Shown one piece after another: positions 32,326 to 41,424 of a stretch of DNA of 64,000 bases. Source of the DNA: Pseudoips prasinana (Eukaryota > Arthropoda > Insecta > Lepidoptera > Nolidae). The notes beneath the pieces are model-generated. The model did not search any database, was not told the origin of the DNA, and was given only the letters and a program-made list of their open reading frames with translations. A program made the position numbers and the translations under genes. How positions within the stretch are numbered: the first letter of the stretch is position 1; each line of letters begins with the position of its first letter. The DNA lies in assembly GCA_951640165.1 (NCBI GenBank), contig OX621252.1:28665934-28729933 (forward strand). The letters are read 5' to 3'.

Positions 32326-32670
32326 ATCTACATATAAGATTGAAAGAAACTATAAAAACCAAATTGCATAGCAGGGATTACTACACAACTTCAGATTACT
32401 TAACCGACAAATTAACATTGAGTCGCTCTAAATTAACACATTTAAATACAATGTAATCTTATATTAAGAAATAAATATTTTAAAAAAGGATTCCTACTGA
32501 GTTTTTTTTCATAGTTTCTCAGTAGCTCCCACGTTATGTGCTGCGGGTGCGGTAATTAAATATTTTTTTCCGGCATTGTTTCTCAGTACTGCCACGCCAT
32601 ACCTTGCACGATAAATAAATAAATTAAGTAAAAAATAACTAATAAACGGAATAAATTAATTTTGAACAAA
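32326..32670 (+). mobile_element. L-B 3' end, plus orientation
   Basis: GTCGCTCTAAATTAACACAT, TTTAAATACAATGTAATC, AAAAAAGGATTCCTACTGAG and TTTCTCAGTAGCTCCCACGT are the inverse of 49990-50275. The TTTCTCAGTA segment occurs twice (32514 and 32580), implying a small internal duplication. Confidence 0.75.
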
Positions 32671-32719
32671 TAAAAATTTGGTAAAAGTTTCGCTTTTTAG
32701 TATATGGCTGACACAACAT

Positions 32720-33130
32720 GAAACTAATCAGAATCAGAATCTTTATTTGTTGACATAGGTCAAATTACAACAAGTTGTGAGATGTTACAAACAGGCAGAT
32801 CCTCTATGTTTTGCCCAGAGGCGTACAAATATTGTATTTAATTAACATCATGAATAATTTAACTAATAATATTACAAATTCATTGGTTAAAATAATTAAT
32901 TTAAATATAAAAATGTCAAAATACGTATTACATGTCATTCTAAATATTAATGTCCAATAATCTCGTAATATAAGTAACAATTATGTCTTGCGCTTGGATA
33001 AGGTCCTCGGAGTTCATCAAATGGGGAAAATGACGTCAATACGTCAATTCAATGGTACTGGTAACCATGGAGGGGGCGCCATGCTTATATGTTCTCAGGA
33101 TAGAAGAATACTTCTTCTATCCTAAAAGTG
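32720..33130 (-). mobile_element. LINE-like 3' end, tentative
   Basis: AATCAGAATCAGAATCTTTA followed by TTTGTTGACATAGG on the plus strand resembles a minus-strand short-repeat tail like the one at 41430-41460. No protein remnant. Confidence 0.4.
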
Positions 33131-33164
33131 AATGTTTGTCTGTATGTCCTTTATAGAATCGTAA

Positions 33165-33480
33165 ACTATGCTTTTTTAAAGGTTTTTATTCACGTAGACT
33201 TTTAAAAAGCGCTTGTAAATAATCAGAACATATTTGTAGTAATATAATTAAGTATATATAATTGTATATTGCGCAAGACCGACAATTGTGGAGATCTTTG
33301 GGGGAGGCCTATGTCCAGCAGTGGACGTCTTTCGGCTGATATGATGATGATATGATATATCATCATATCATCATCATAATTATTTCTAGTTACATAAATA
33401 TTTCGGTACATGGATTGCATGAAACCATTTATAAAATTTATTTTATAATAGCAATGATATTAGCTTGTATTAAGTTATTG
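33165..33480 (-). mobile_element. L-A 3' end split by an RTE 3' end
   Basis: TTTTTATTCACGTAGACTTT to AATAATCAGAACATATTTGT is L-A; the family resumes at 33374 with ATTATTTCTAGTTACATAAA and GTACATGGATTGCATGAAAC. ATAATT occurs on both sides of the insert. Confidence 0.8.
33262..33372 (+). mobile_element. RTE 3' end nested in L-A, palindromic tail
   Basis: GCGCAAGACCGACAATTGTG through GTCCAGCAGTGGACGTCTTT and a (GAT)n tail. The tail is followed by its inverse (ATC)n, giving a small AT-rich palindrome at 33340-33375. Confidence 0.85.
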
Positions 33481-34130
33481 TCAAAGAGATTATGTTTAAG
33501 TTTAATTATCGAAATTTATACATTTCATCATGTAATGATCTTCAGCAAAGTGTTGTGCATGAGCCCACGAAAGTTTCTAAGTTGGTACGACCAATCTTCG
33601 ATAGATGGCGCCACTATAATTCCAATGAATGACATACATTGCCGTAGCAACGCGTACAGGGTACAGCTAGTATGAAATAAAAATATATTTGGAAAGACAC
33701 GAAAATTTCGTATACCTCGCATTCCTCGTTCTTCATTCCCGAAAGCTCTGCCCCACGCACTTCATTAACTACTCATGATTAACAAAAATGAAAACCGCAC
33801 AAATCCGGCTTTAACACAATAAAACATAATTAACATCTCGACAAAGTTTTCCGACTTTTTGTCGCTCTTACAGAATTACTGTTGAAATGTGTAATTAAAA
33901 TGAGTTCGTGCTGAGAAACAAGACCGCAATTACGTTGCGAGCAAAAGTTTTAATACGTTTATTTCATTGTTGGTTGACGTCTGTTTGTCTATATGATTGT
34001 ATTACGGAAGATTCTGACGGAATATTCTGGATCCGGCCGAAGAGTTCTAATGCTGTCAGTGTTGATAGAATAATAATATTAAAATTTCTTGCTGAATATG
34101 CGTATAATAATATGAAAAATTACGCGGTTT
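33481..34130. other. no supported feature
   Basis: Unique-looking sequence. Short frames on both strands at 33530-33720 have no recognised domain. Confidence 0.35.
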
Positions 34131-34189
34131 GGTGACGGCGAAGAATATCATCACCCCATTTCATCCCGTTGGGGGCTTAGAAATCATAC

Positions 34190-34335
34190 TCTTGTCCATC
34201 CTAAGTTCGTCTGTAAGAAATTTCAGCTAGTGATAAGACCGCCCTTTGTAATGTACAAAGGGCGGTCTTATCGTGCTACTATTTATGTTCTATTTTGTTA
34301 TTTATTTGGTGAACAATAAAGAGTATTGTATTGTG
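34190..34335 (+). mobile_element. LINE 3' end with a 19-bp perfect stem
   Basis: The stretch ends TGAACAATAAAGAGTATTGT and a TATTG-type repeat, as LINE 3' ends do. It carries the stem-loop annotated separately. The encoding part of the LINE is absent. Confidence 0.7.
34232..34272. repeat. perfect 19-bp stem, 3-base loop
   Basis: GATAAGACCGCCCTTTGTA, loop ATG, then its exact inverse. Its place close to the 3' end suggests an RNA structure of the retroelement transcript. Confidence 0.9.
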
Positions 34336-34602
34336 TCTACCAGAGAACGGCCAGTATCGTTTTTCTGTGAACTATGACCATCAAACTGCGATCGCCAACC
34401 CGTCTGCCAAGCGTGGCGATTATGTTATATCCCCCCATTATTTGGGGAGGCCTTTGACCAGCAGTGACATGATGATGAATATGAATTATACTTTTAAGAA
34501 AACGTTTGAACGTGTGGCTTATTAATAGTGTTAATGCGAATATGTTGATATACATACAATTTTCCTCTTTAGGCTATGGTAACATGGACCCTTATTCTAC
34601 TT

Positions 34603-34862
34603 GGTCACCGTAGCCTAGTTGGTAGTGCTCCTGCTTACGAAGCTGGTGGTCCTGGGTTCGAATCCCGGTAAGTGCAAATATCTGTGTGATGAGCACAAAT
34701 ATTTGTTTCTGAGTCATGGATGTTTTCTATGTATTTAAGTATTTATCTATCTATATAAGTATGTATATCGTCGCCTGGTACCCATAGTACAAGCTTTGCT
34801 TAGTTTGGGGCTAGGATGATCTGTGTGACATTGTCCTCAGATATTATTATTATTATTATTGC
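34603..34862 (+). mobile_element. SINE2, full length
   Basis: The tRNA-like head GGTCACCGTAGCCTAGTTGG with B box GGGTTCGAATCCCGG leads to GATGAGCACAAATATTTG, TTTCTGAGTCATGGATG, GTACCCATAGTACAAGCTTT and a (ATT)n tail. With 60245 it is one of two complete copies. Confidence 0.92.
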
Positions 34863-35112
34863 CTCAGTGAATACTTGAGCATTTTTCCTCTCGGTCTGAA
34901 CTGACCCTAATAAATTATAATAAATAACAAGTAATTTTGAAACTAGATTCATTAAATTTCTTAGTATGATATACATACATATCTTACGTGCGTACTATTA
35001 AAATAATATATCCTACTAACCTACCTTTAAAAAATATTTTGTTTTGTAATAACTATTTAATGTTTCAACGCAGTCCGGGCAGGTCTCCTACAAAATGGCC
35101 CATAATATAGTG

Positions 35113-35200
35113 CTAGTAGCGCAAGACCGGCAATTGGGGGATAATATCTTTAGGGGAGGCATATGTCTATCAGTGGACGTCTTTTGGCGGATATGATGAT
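35113..35200 (+). mobile_element. RTE 3' end
   Basis: GTAGCGCAAGACCGGCAATT to TATCAGTGGACGTCTTTTGG and GGATATGATGATTT, with a small internal change. Confidence 0.85.
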
Positions 35201-35818
35201 TTAATATATTATACTGCGAAGTATTGTTGTCAAGCCAAATGTATAAGTATGCTAGCTATGCCCGTGACTTCGTCCGCCGTATGACTCTGTAACTGTTACA
35301 TCAGAATATCTCTAATGTTTCGTCTCTTGCTGGAAGCTTAAAAAAACTTGACATAAATCTATATACATATTTTTATCCCCTTTTCGCTATTGTTATTTTA
35401 TACCCTTGAGGGTAAAATTTAAAAAACCCTTGAAAAAGAAATTATTTATATTTAATCAATAGTCTATAAAATAAGTTTCAAGTTCTAGCTCTAAAAAGGA
35501 CGTTATTTCCATGCAACTTTTCATTCCCCCTTTCAACCCTTTTTCGCATTAAATGTAGCGTATATTCTTGCCCCGGCTCTAGACTATAAGAGTACCAAAG
35601 GAGAAGGAAATGACTCCATACATTCCTGGGCCCAGGTGTTAACTGAATCAAACTAGCCTTATTCGTGAGAGGACATAATAACAAGACCTCACTGAAATTT
35701 TGGTGAAATTTGGCTATCCAGGAATCAAGTTATATGAACTATAGTAAAAGTGAGGTTATATTATAACATTGTAGTTTTTTACAAAATATTCTTGAATGGC
35801 TTCGGTTGTTATGGTTTT

Positions 35819-36124
35819 ATGCATGGAGACATGGACATGTCGAAGATCTTGCACGTTTGGATCCCCCACGCCCCGGGCAGTCACTACAGTCGAAGAAAAC
35901 CGCAAATAAACATGGAAAATACGACCATAAAGTTAGTATACCTAGGTATACTAACTTTATGGTGCGCACTTAAAACGAAAGACAACGAACGAGTGACAGT
36001 CAAAGAGCATGTAAAGGCTGTCAGCCAGAGAAGTGTGGCCCGAAGAAAAATTAAAGGACTACGATCCGCTATGAATCGATTCCACGAAAAAACACTTGTC
36101 ACTCGATTTTCAAACATATTCTGA
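35819..36124 (+). CDS. unrecognised 101-residue basic ORF in the 727-bp element
   Basis: The frame runs from an ATG at 35819 to TGA; the longer open frame from 35750 lacks an ATG. The product starts MHGDMDMSKILHVWIPHAPG. It has one short hydrophobic stretch (IKLVYLGILTLWCAL, residues 38-52), and a Lys/Arg-rich C-terminal half with SVARRKIKGLRSAMNRFHEK. No domain or catalytic motif was recognised. The hydrophobic stretch is encoded across the 40-bp palindrome, which argues for a chance frame. It may be a relic of a transposition protein or nothing at all. Confidence 0.2.
   Translation: MHGDMDMSKILHVWIPHAPGSHYSRRKPQINMENTTIKLVYLGILTLWCALKTKDNERVTVKEHVKAVSQRSVARRKIKGLRSAMNRFHEKTLVTRFSNIF
35924..35963. 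repeat. 40-bp perfect palindrome
   Basis: ACCATAAAGTTAGTATACCT is followed directly by its exact reverse complement, with no spacer. It lies close to the middle of the 35600-36326 element (midpoint 35963). Confidence 0.95.
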
Positions 36125-36412
36125 GATTTTACCGATTTATTCTTAATCGATTGCTACTAATTCATAATTATTTTATCGATTATTTCATTTCATAACTTAA
36201 TTTAAGTTTTCTCGCTTCCTAGATAGAAACATGATACCATATTTTGTGATTTCATTTAGAAAAATATAACGGTTTTTACATTACATTTCAAGTAGTTAAC
36301 TGCTGGGCCCAGAAGTTTCCTTCTCCTTTCATTTAAATTGGTTCAGTAGTTTTGGCGTGAAAGAGCGACAGACAGACAGAGTTACTTACGCAAATATTAT
36401 ATTATTCCTTAC

Positions 36413-36800
36413 GCAGAGTCATGTCGTAAAATATTACAAAACACTGACACTGCCCTGACACGGTCCACAAACAACATAATACGACACCTAACATATTCAA
36501 GGAACGTCTTTCTTTATATTACTGACTAAATAACCTTATTACTCCGCCGCATATTGTATTTAATGCTTGGAGCGTATTAATTACTTTAAGTTTTTCGCCT
36601 AACTTCTAATATTATTATTGTTGTTAAGAATATTTGAGAGCATACAGAACAATCGCATAATGTGTTTAGGAATATAAGTAGCATGAGAAGTGGCACTTAC
36701 TGTAGTGACAAGGTGCGAACAGAACAGAGAAAGAAAGTAGTTGTAGAACAAGACTAAGTGAGACAGTTTGTTTGTAGGTAATTAAATACACGAATTCTAA
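36413..36800. other. no feature recognised
   Basis: AT-rich sequence before an RTE ORF end; a short (ATT)n tract at 36610. Confidence 0.35.
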
Positions 36801-36810
36801 AACTAGAAAC

Positions 36811-37172
36811 TATCCGGCAGAAAACTACAGTCACAGATGTGATATATTGTATCAAAAAACTAAAGTGGAGATGGATAGGACATTTGATGAGAAGCAAAAA
36901 GGACAAGTGGGCTAAGGATGTGAGCGAATGGTGTCCAAGACAACACAAAAGAAAGAAAGGGAGACAACGTCGAAGATGGGAAGACGACATAAAAAGAAAA
37001 GCAGGAGCCACATGGAGAAGGAAGACACATGACCGCATTTTATGGCAAGCTTTAGGGGAGGCCTATGCTGAATAGCAAGACAATCTTCGCGAAACTGGTG
37101 TCGATATCAAAGAGATTGTATAAATTTTTATAAGATTGTTAAATAAAGGCTTTATTATTATTATTATTATTA
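36811..37172 (+). pseudogene. RTE-like LINE ORF2 C-terminus with 3' UTR and (TTA)n tail
   Basis: From about 36811 the frame reads TTVTDVIYCIKKLKWRWIGH (the WxWxGH motif common at the C-terminus of RTE-like ORF2), then KDKWAKDVSEWCP, RRRWEDDIKRKAGATW and ends DRILWQALGEAYAE at 37074. About 85 residues remain; the RT and endonuclease are absent. The 3' UTR ends AAATAAAGGCTTTATTATT at 37172. This subfamily differs from the 62.6-63.2 kb copies (WRPRTGRRSVGRPP). Confidence 0.85.
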
Positions 37173-37279
37173 TAATTAAATACACTTTGACTACCTAAAC
37201 CTAAAGTGCGGACTTTTGTAGTTAATAAGAAGATATTCTGTAACTTCGTATTAAGGTAAACTAAAAAACTAATAATTAA

Positions 37280-37412
37280 AAGACGGGGCATATGAGAGAG
37301 TAGAAGGACAAATGGACAACACTAAGAACAGAATGGCCCCCATGAGACAGAACAGAATGGAAATCTTTAGACGAGGCCTTAGTCGGAAGACAAGCTGCAC
37401 CATATTAACAAC
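37280..37412 (+). pseudogene. second RTE-like ORF2 C-terminal fragment
   Basis: Broken translation includes DRTEWKSLDEALVGRQAA, typical of the last residues of another RTE-like ORF2. Stops and indels are present. Confidence 0.55.
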
Positions 37413-37433
37413 CGTATGCTGATTTATAATATA

Positions 37434-37578
37434 CTAGCTGTGCCCCACAGTTTTACGCGGTTATTCCCGGGTGTCACCTAACTCCATACCAGATTTAAAA
37501 AATCGTTCGAGTCGTTTATACTTGAATAAGTAACAAACATACACACTCACAAACTTTTGCCTTTATAATATTGTGTGA
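37434..37578 (-). mobile_element. HEL short form, complete
   Basis: Minus strand A|TCACACAATATTATAAAGG to GGGGCACAGCTAG|T. The interior contains ACTCGAACGATTTTTTAAAT. Confidence 0.8.
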
Positions 37579-37734
37579 TTAAAAACTTAAAAATGATTAT
37601 TTTTTAATTTTTTATTATTTATTTATTACATTTTAAATATAAAATAACAAATACATATATACATTTCAATTTTATTTAAATATAGTATCTGCAACCGGCA
37701 TGCAGCAGCAGGAAGAGGGTCTAGGCTATGGAAG

Positions 37735-37985
37735 AAAGAAAGAAAGAAACATTTTTATTCTCATAACAAATACGGAAAATCGATTCAATTGTGGTATACA
37801 TTTTAAATATTTTTAATTTTATCCGTACTGGTATGAGAAATGGCCCTATCTCAGCAAGTACTACATTTCTGTAGTGCTGATCTTCCGATGGCAGGTATAT
37901 ATATGTATATCTGTATGGCAGGTATAAATATGTTTCTATGATTTTAATAACAAAACATTTATAAAGGTAAAACATTACCAACGCG
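37735..37985 (-). mobile_element. LINE 3' end with (GAAA)n tail, tentative
   Basis: GAAAGAAAGAAACATTTTTA then TTCTCATAACAAATACGG on the plus strand reads as a minus-strand 3' end with a tetranucleotide tail. No protein remnant was found. Confidence 0.45.
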
Positions 37986-37989
37986 TCTA

Positions 37990-38580
37990 AAAAGCTGTAA
38001 GTTGAAAATCTGATGTTCAGAAATTAATCTACGTTCAGTTTAATATCTGTTCAGTATTTGTCAGTGAAATGCCAACATACGCTCTGTACATGAAACGCAT
38101 GCTCTGAGTTTATCTCCAACTCGATCGTGTTAAATTTTAAATCAGCTCTAAGACGTGCGGTGCGTGGATTAATGAAGCCACATGTTTAGAGATGAATTCA
38201 GCTATAAGACTTAGATCCGCATGCGTCCTCGCATAAGACAATTATTACCCTAACCTCGAAAAACACCCAGAGAGGCTTACTTTAGGTGGTTGGGACCAGA
38301 ACCAGATCCAAAAAGCAGTACAGACAAGAGTCGCATTGTCAGGAGGTTCTTGTCTCTAGGGCTCTGACTTGCCCTCCCCAAATGCAATAGTAGCTACCTA
38401 TGCGAAAACATAGGCTGCTCGTCCGATCGAAGATTAGAGGTGGTATTTTATCTATAGGAGGAATGCAAACGAAAAGTCACGGAGGGCAATTACGGCGTGT
38501 AATATTTCTAAACGTATGAAATTTCATCTTCGTGATCTATGGAATCGGCATTATAAATAGAGAGATCTAACTTATATACT
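37990..38580. other. no feature recognised
   Basis: Unique-looking, moderate GC from about 38210 to 38450; no long open frame. Confidence 0.35.
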
Positions 38581-38582
38581 AA

Positions 38583-38899
38583 CTAGCTGTGCCCCGCGGT
38601 TTTACCCGCGTTAAACTTTATAAATTATCATAGCTCCTCCCCCGTCGGTGATAGCGTGACAATATGTAGCCTATATGTTGACCCAACCTCTTAGTAATAT
38701 TTATGCAAAATTTGAAGTTAATCCGTGCAGTACTTTTTGAGTTTAGCCCGGACATACATACAGACAAACAGACAAGAATTCTTAAAACTATATTTTTGGC
38801 TTCGATGTCGATAGTAGATCACGCCCCAAGTAGGTATCCTTTTTTAAAAATATTCTATGTACAGTTTTGACTTTCCTACGATTTTATTATATGTATAGA
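38583..38899 (-). mobile_element. HEL long form, complete
   Basis: Plus strand CTAGCTGTGCCCCGCGGTTT to TTATTATATGTATAGA; minus-strand insertion A|TC...CTAG|T. It is followed within 10 bases by a SINE3. Confidence 0.85.
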
Positions 38900-38907
38900 T
38901 TATATAG

Positions 38908-39165
38908 ACGGGACAGTTGGCGTGGTTGGTAAATGCTTGCCTTTCACGCCGCAGTCATAGGTTCGATTTCCACCCAGGACAGATTGTTGTGTGCATGAAC
39001 ATGCCTGTATGTTTTGGGTCTGGGTATAATTATCTATATAAGTATGTATTTCAGAAGAAAAGTAATATATGTAGTATATCAGTTATCTGGTTTCCATAGT
39101 ACCAGCTCTGCTTAGTTTGGGATCAGATGGCCGTGTGTGAATAATTTCCCAGGATATTATTAACT
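38908..39165 (+). mobile_element. SINE3, full length
   Basis: Head GGACAGTTGGCGTGGTTGGT with GCTTGCCTTTCACGCCGCAG and B box GGTTCGATTTCCACC; 3' end GGGATCAGATGGCCGTGTGT, AATTTCCCAGGATATTATTA. Confidence 0.92.
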
Positions 39166-39167
39166 TA

Positions 39168-39242
39168 AACCGCGTGGTTTCTTGCCTATAAAAATGACAG
39201 GGCCACTCCATACCATCCCATGGGTGTCTTAAAAGGCGACCA
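39168..39242 (+). mobile_element. SINE5 5' fragment
   Basis: CGCGTGGTTTCTTGCC, AATGACAGGGCCACTCCATA, CCATCCCATGGGTGTCTTAA and AAGGCGACCAGG match SINE5. It is joined to another repeat. Confidence 0.75.
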
Positions 39243-39397
39243 GGTTTTTTTATGTCATAGGACGTCAAACGAGCAAACGGGGAGTGATCAGCCTATGGAC
39301 ACTCGCAACACGTGTCACGGGTGCGTTGCCGGCCTTTAAGAGTCAGCAAATAAGTGTTGCTGACCCTTCCGCCCCCCTAATAAAATCTGGCGACCTT
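39243..39397 (+). repeat. interspersed repeat ending GTTGCCGGCCTTTAAGA
   Basis: TTTTTTTATGTCATAGGACG, AAACGAGCAAACGGGGAGTG, ATGGACACTCGCAACAC and GCGTTGCCGGCCTTTAAGAG form a block I associate with a repeat common in Lepidoptera (from memory). Only one copy occurs here. Confidence 0.55.
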
Positions 39398-39399
39398 AT

Positions 39400-39662
39400 T
39401 TTTATTTATTTATTTTATTTAATAGATTTTGTACACACAGAAATAACAAAAGTAAAATAAATGAAGAAGAGACAGTAGTACATGGGTGCTGCTTATTTCA
39501 AAAGAAATTTCTTCCAGCAGACCCGCGAGAGGAGATATTAAAGTATAATAGGCATGTGCGTAGGTTTATAATATCATTACATAAACTACATACTAAAATA
39601 CACAGATACTTATAACGGGGCAACCATATGCATAAACTACATATACATAAATATATACATAA
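39400..39662 (-). mobile_element. LINE 3' UTR and (TTTA)n tail
   Basis: Plus strand begins TTTTTATTTATTTATTTTAT. It is continuous with the ORF end at 39663-39790. Confidence 0.65.
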
Positions 39663-39790
39663 CTAGGATGAAGAGGAGGGATAGTAATTTTTCACTTGCT
39701 TCTTAAAAAGAGGTACTGTTTTGGAATTACGGATGTTAGGAGGGAGAGAATTCCACAATCTGACTGCCTGAACTGTGAACACGCACCTTA
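39663..39790 (-). pseudogene. LINE ORF2 extreme C-terminus
   Basis: About 41 codons in frame give VQAVRLWNSLPPNIRNSKTV, then PLFKKQVKNYYPSSSS and a stop. The RLWNSLPPNIR motif is the usual C-terminus of Jockey/CR1-group reverse transcriptases. Confidence 0.8.
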
Positions 39791-39899
39791 CTCACACGCA
39801 GAAACACAACATTCAAGTTATTATTAAAGAATGTCTTCTGTAAGGTTACTTCCTCAGTCGGGCTGCTCTTTGAGCGAATGAACGCTGCGCCCTGCCTCT

Positions 39900-40075
39900 C
39901 TTAAAGGTTCTCGGGAAGCAGCGCCACCTGTCGACTAGCTAACTGTGGTCGCCAACTCACATGCCAGGTGCGGTGAATAAGGCGAACCCCTTCAAATGGT
40001 AATGTTATAGAAACCTTTGGGGGAGGCCTATATCCAGAAGTAAACGATATCAGGTTGATAATATAAACTAATCTT
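39900..40075 (+). mobile_element. SINE5 3' half
   Basis: GGGAAGCAGCGCCACCTGTC, GGTCGCCAACTCACATGCCA, CAAATGGTAATGTTATAG, then the RTE-like GGGGGAGGCCTATATCCAGA tail. Confidence 0.75.
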
Positions 40076-40114
40076 TACTTATATCCAAGTATGTTAAAAT
40101 AGATATCCGAATTA

Positions 40115-40290
40115 TCCTATTAATATTATAAACGCGAAAGTTTGCAAGTATGGATGGATGGATGTTTGTTTCTCTTTCACGTAAAAATTACTGCATGGAT
40201 TTTAATGAAACTTTACAATAAGATAGCTTATACATCAGAATAACATATAGATTACAATGTACAAAGATATTATGTGAATTGTCCAAAATA
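40115..40290 (+). mobile_element. HEL short form, 3' end lost
   Basis: A|TCCTATTAATATTATAAACG start, then CACGTAAAAATTACTGCATG. The CTAG terminus is absent. Confidence 0.7.
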
Positions 40291-40477
40291 TGACGATAAA
40301 TATCAACTAAGAAGGAAAAACTCTACCATCTGCACTGCCAAAGCCACTAGAGGTACACATCCTACTTATATTATAAACATTGACTTATATGTATAACTAG
40401 ACACGCTGTTTCGAATAAAAACTCTGTCCCAGTCCGGCGCGCGAGGTGAGGGGCGCGGGTGCCGCGGCCAAAATTGC

Positions 40478-40511
40478 CACTGAGTTGCAGCGCGGGCGCT
40501 GCAACTCAGTG
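40478..40511. repeat. GC-rich perfect 16-bp hairpin
   Basis: CACTGAGTTGCAGCGC, loop GG, then its inverse. It lies in a GC-rich patch (40437-40515) that is unusual for this window. Confidence 0.9.
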
Positions 40512-40558
40512 AGCAAATTCTCAATATGGGATTGTGCGTCTAGTAGAATACATATAGG

Positions 40559-40667
40559 TCAATGATTATAAATGAGAAAATTTGTGAGTATAGATGAAAG
40601 ATATATGTTTGTTACTCTTTTCCACCAAAACTACTTTAACGCGGGTGAAAGCGCGGGGCAAAGCTAG
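40559..40667 (+). mobile_element. HEL short form
   Basis: TCAATGATTATAAATGAGAA to AAAGCGCGGGGCAAAGCTAG|T. A G, not A, precedes the start. Confidence 0.7.
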
Positions 40668-41152
40668 TCTCTAATAAAACTGTCGCCCTAACATAATAAT
40701 ATCACTTCTCATATTATATTATGATTTATCGGTAAACACCTAATCAGATTGGGCTGTTAGGCTATTTTTGGCACAAAATGACCAGTTAAAATAATGGCCA
40801 TCCAATAGCTTGTAAAACTAAAGTCGTTTCGATCCGACTGAGTTCACTTAAGATAATGGATTGTTTTTGTATCGCAGTGCCTTTGGCATTGGTAAAAAGA
40901 TTGAAAGAGAAGAAATTCGTTTATTTATTGATTGGATTTCCTTTGGGGATGTTACACTTAAGAGTTATTTAGATGAGAACAAATGTTATTTTCTTTAATT
41001 TTTATGTCAAGTAGCATTTTCTTAATTTTTACTCTCTAGCTAGCCAGCTTCTTCTAACTCTCTATTTAACATATTATATTACATTCTTTTTATAGAACCT
41101 TCAGTAGATTGTACCTTCAGGTGACCCGCTTTTCCAGTCACAAGCAAGTTGT
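40668..41152. other. no feature recognised
   Basis: Unique-looking AT-rich sequence. Confidence 0.35.
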
Positions 41153-41280
41153 AAGCACATCCAGCTAAACCAATCTGTCAAATTTCTTTTATTGATTTTC
41201 AACTTTATCATATAAGCATAAGGTTCACTTTCAATTGGGGAACTTTGTCAGATTGAGGTAGCTTTATGTGCTGGCGTCTG
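41153..41280. mobile_element. MITE-M1 copy 2
   Basis: GCACATCCAGCTAAACCAAT at the left and GTGCTGGCGTCTG before TA at the right; interior matches 19560 in the same orientation. Confidence 0.8.
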
Positions 41281-41424
41281 TACACTCTCAACACCAGAGG
41301 AGCCGCAAATGCGGCTGTCAAGAAAGGAATAGGCTTGCCTTTCAAAGGTTGCGATGTCATACCAGATCGGAACTACCTCCGCAGTAAATTGATTCCACCA
41401 TGGAGTGCCCGTACGTGGTTATAA

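Larger units (their letters stand above)
34131..34478 (+). mobile_element. SINE6 split by a LINE 3' end
   Basis: GGTGACGGCGAAGAATATCA to CCGTTGGGGGCTTAGAAATC, then a break; SINE6 resumes at about 34336 with TCTACCAGAGAACGGCC and ends in a GGGAGGCCTTTGACCAGCAG tail. A few SINE bases are missing at the junction. Confidence 0.85.
35600..36326. mobile_element. 727-bp TIR element nested in HEL
   Basis: It begins GGAGAAGGAAA and ends with the inverse TTTCCTTCTCC. A second inverted block follows inside (CTGGGCCCAG then GTTAACT, versus AGTTAACTGCTGGGCCCAG). No target duplication is apparent. It contains a 101-codon frame and a 40-bp perfect palindrome near its centre. I do not recognise the family. 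Confidence 0.75.
35252..36412 (-). mobile_element. HEL-like repeat split by a 727-bp insert
   Basis: Plus-strand left end CTAGCTATGCCCGTGACTTC and right end CGCAAATATTATATTATTCC are the two termini. The halves meet exactly if 35600-36326 is removed, giving GAGTACCAAATTTCATTTAA. The A/T rule is not met at the CTAG end (a C follows). Confidence 0.75.

Noticed and set aside
34603..34680. tRNA gene at the start of the SINE2
   Set aside because: The head has A and B boxes but is followed by the repeated SINE body and (ATT)n tail, and the same unit occurs six times. It is a SINE head, not a tRNA gene.
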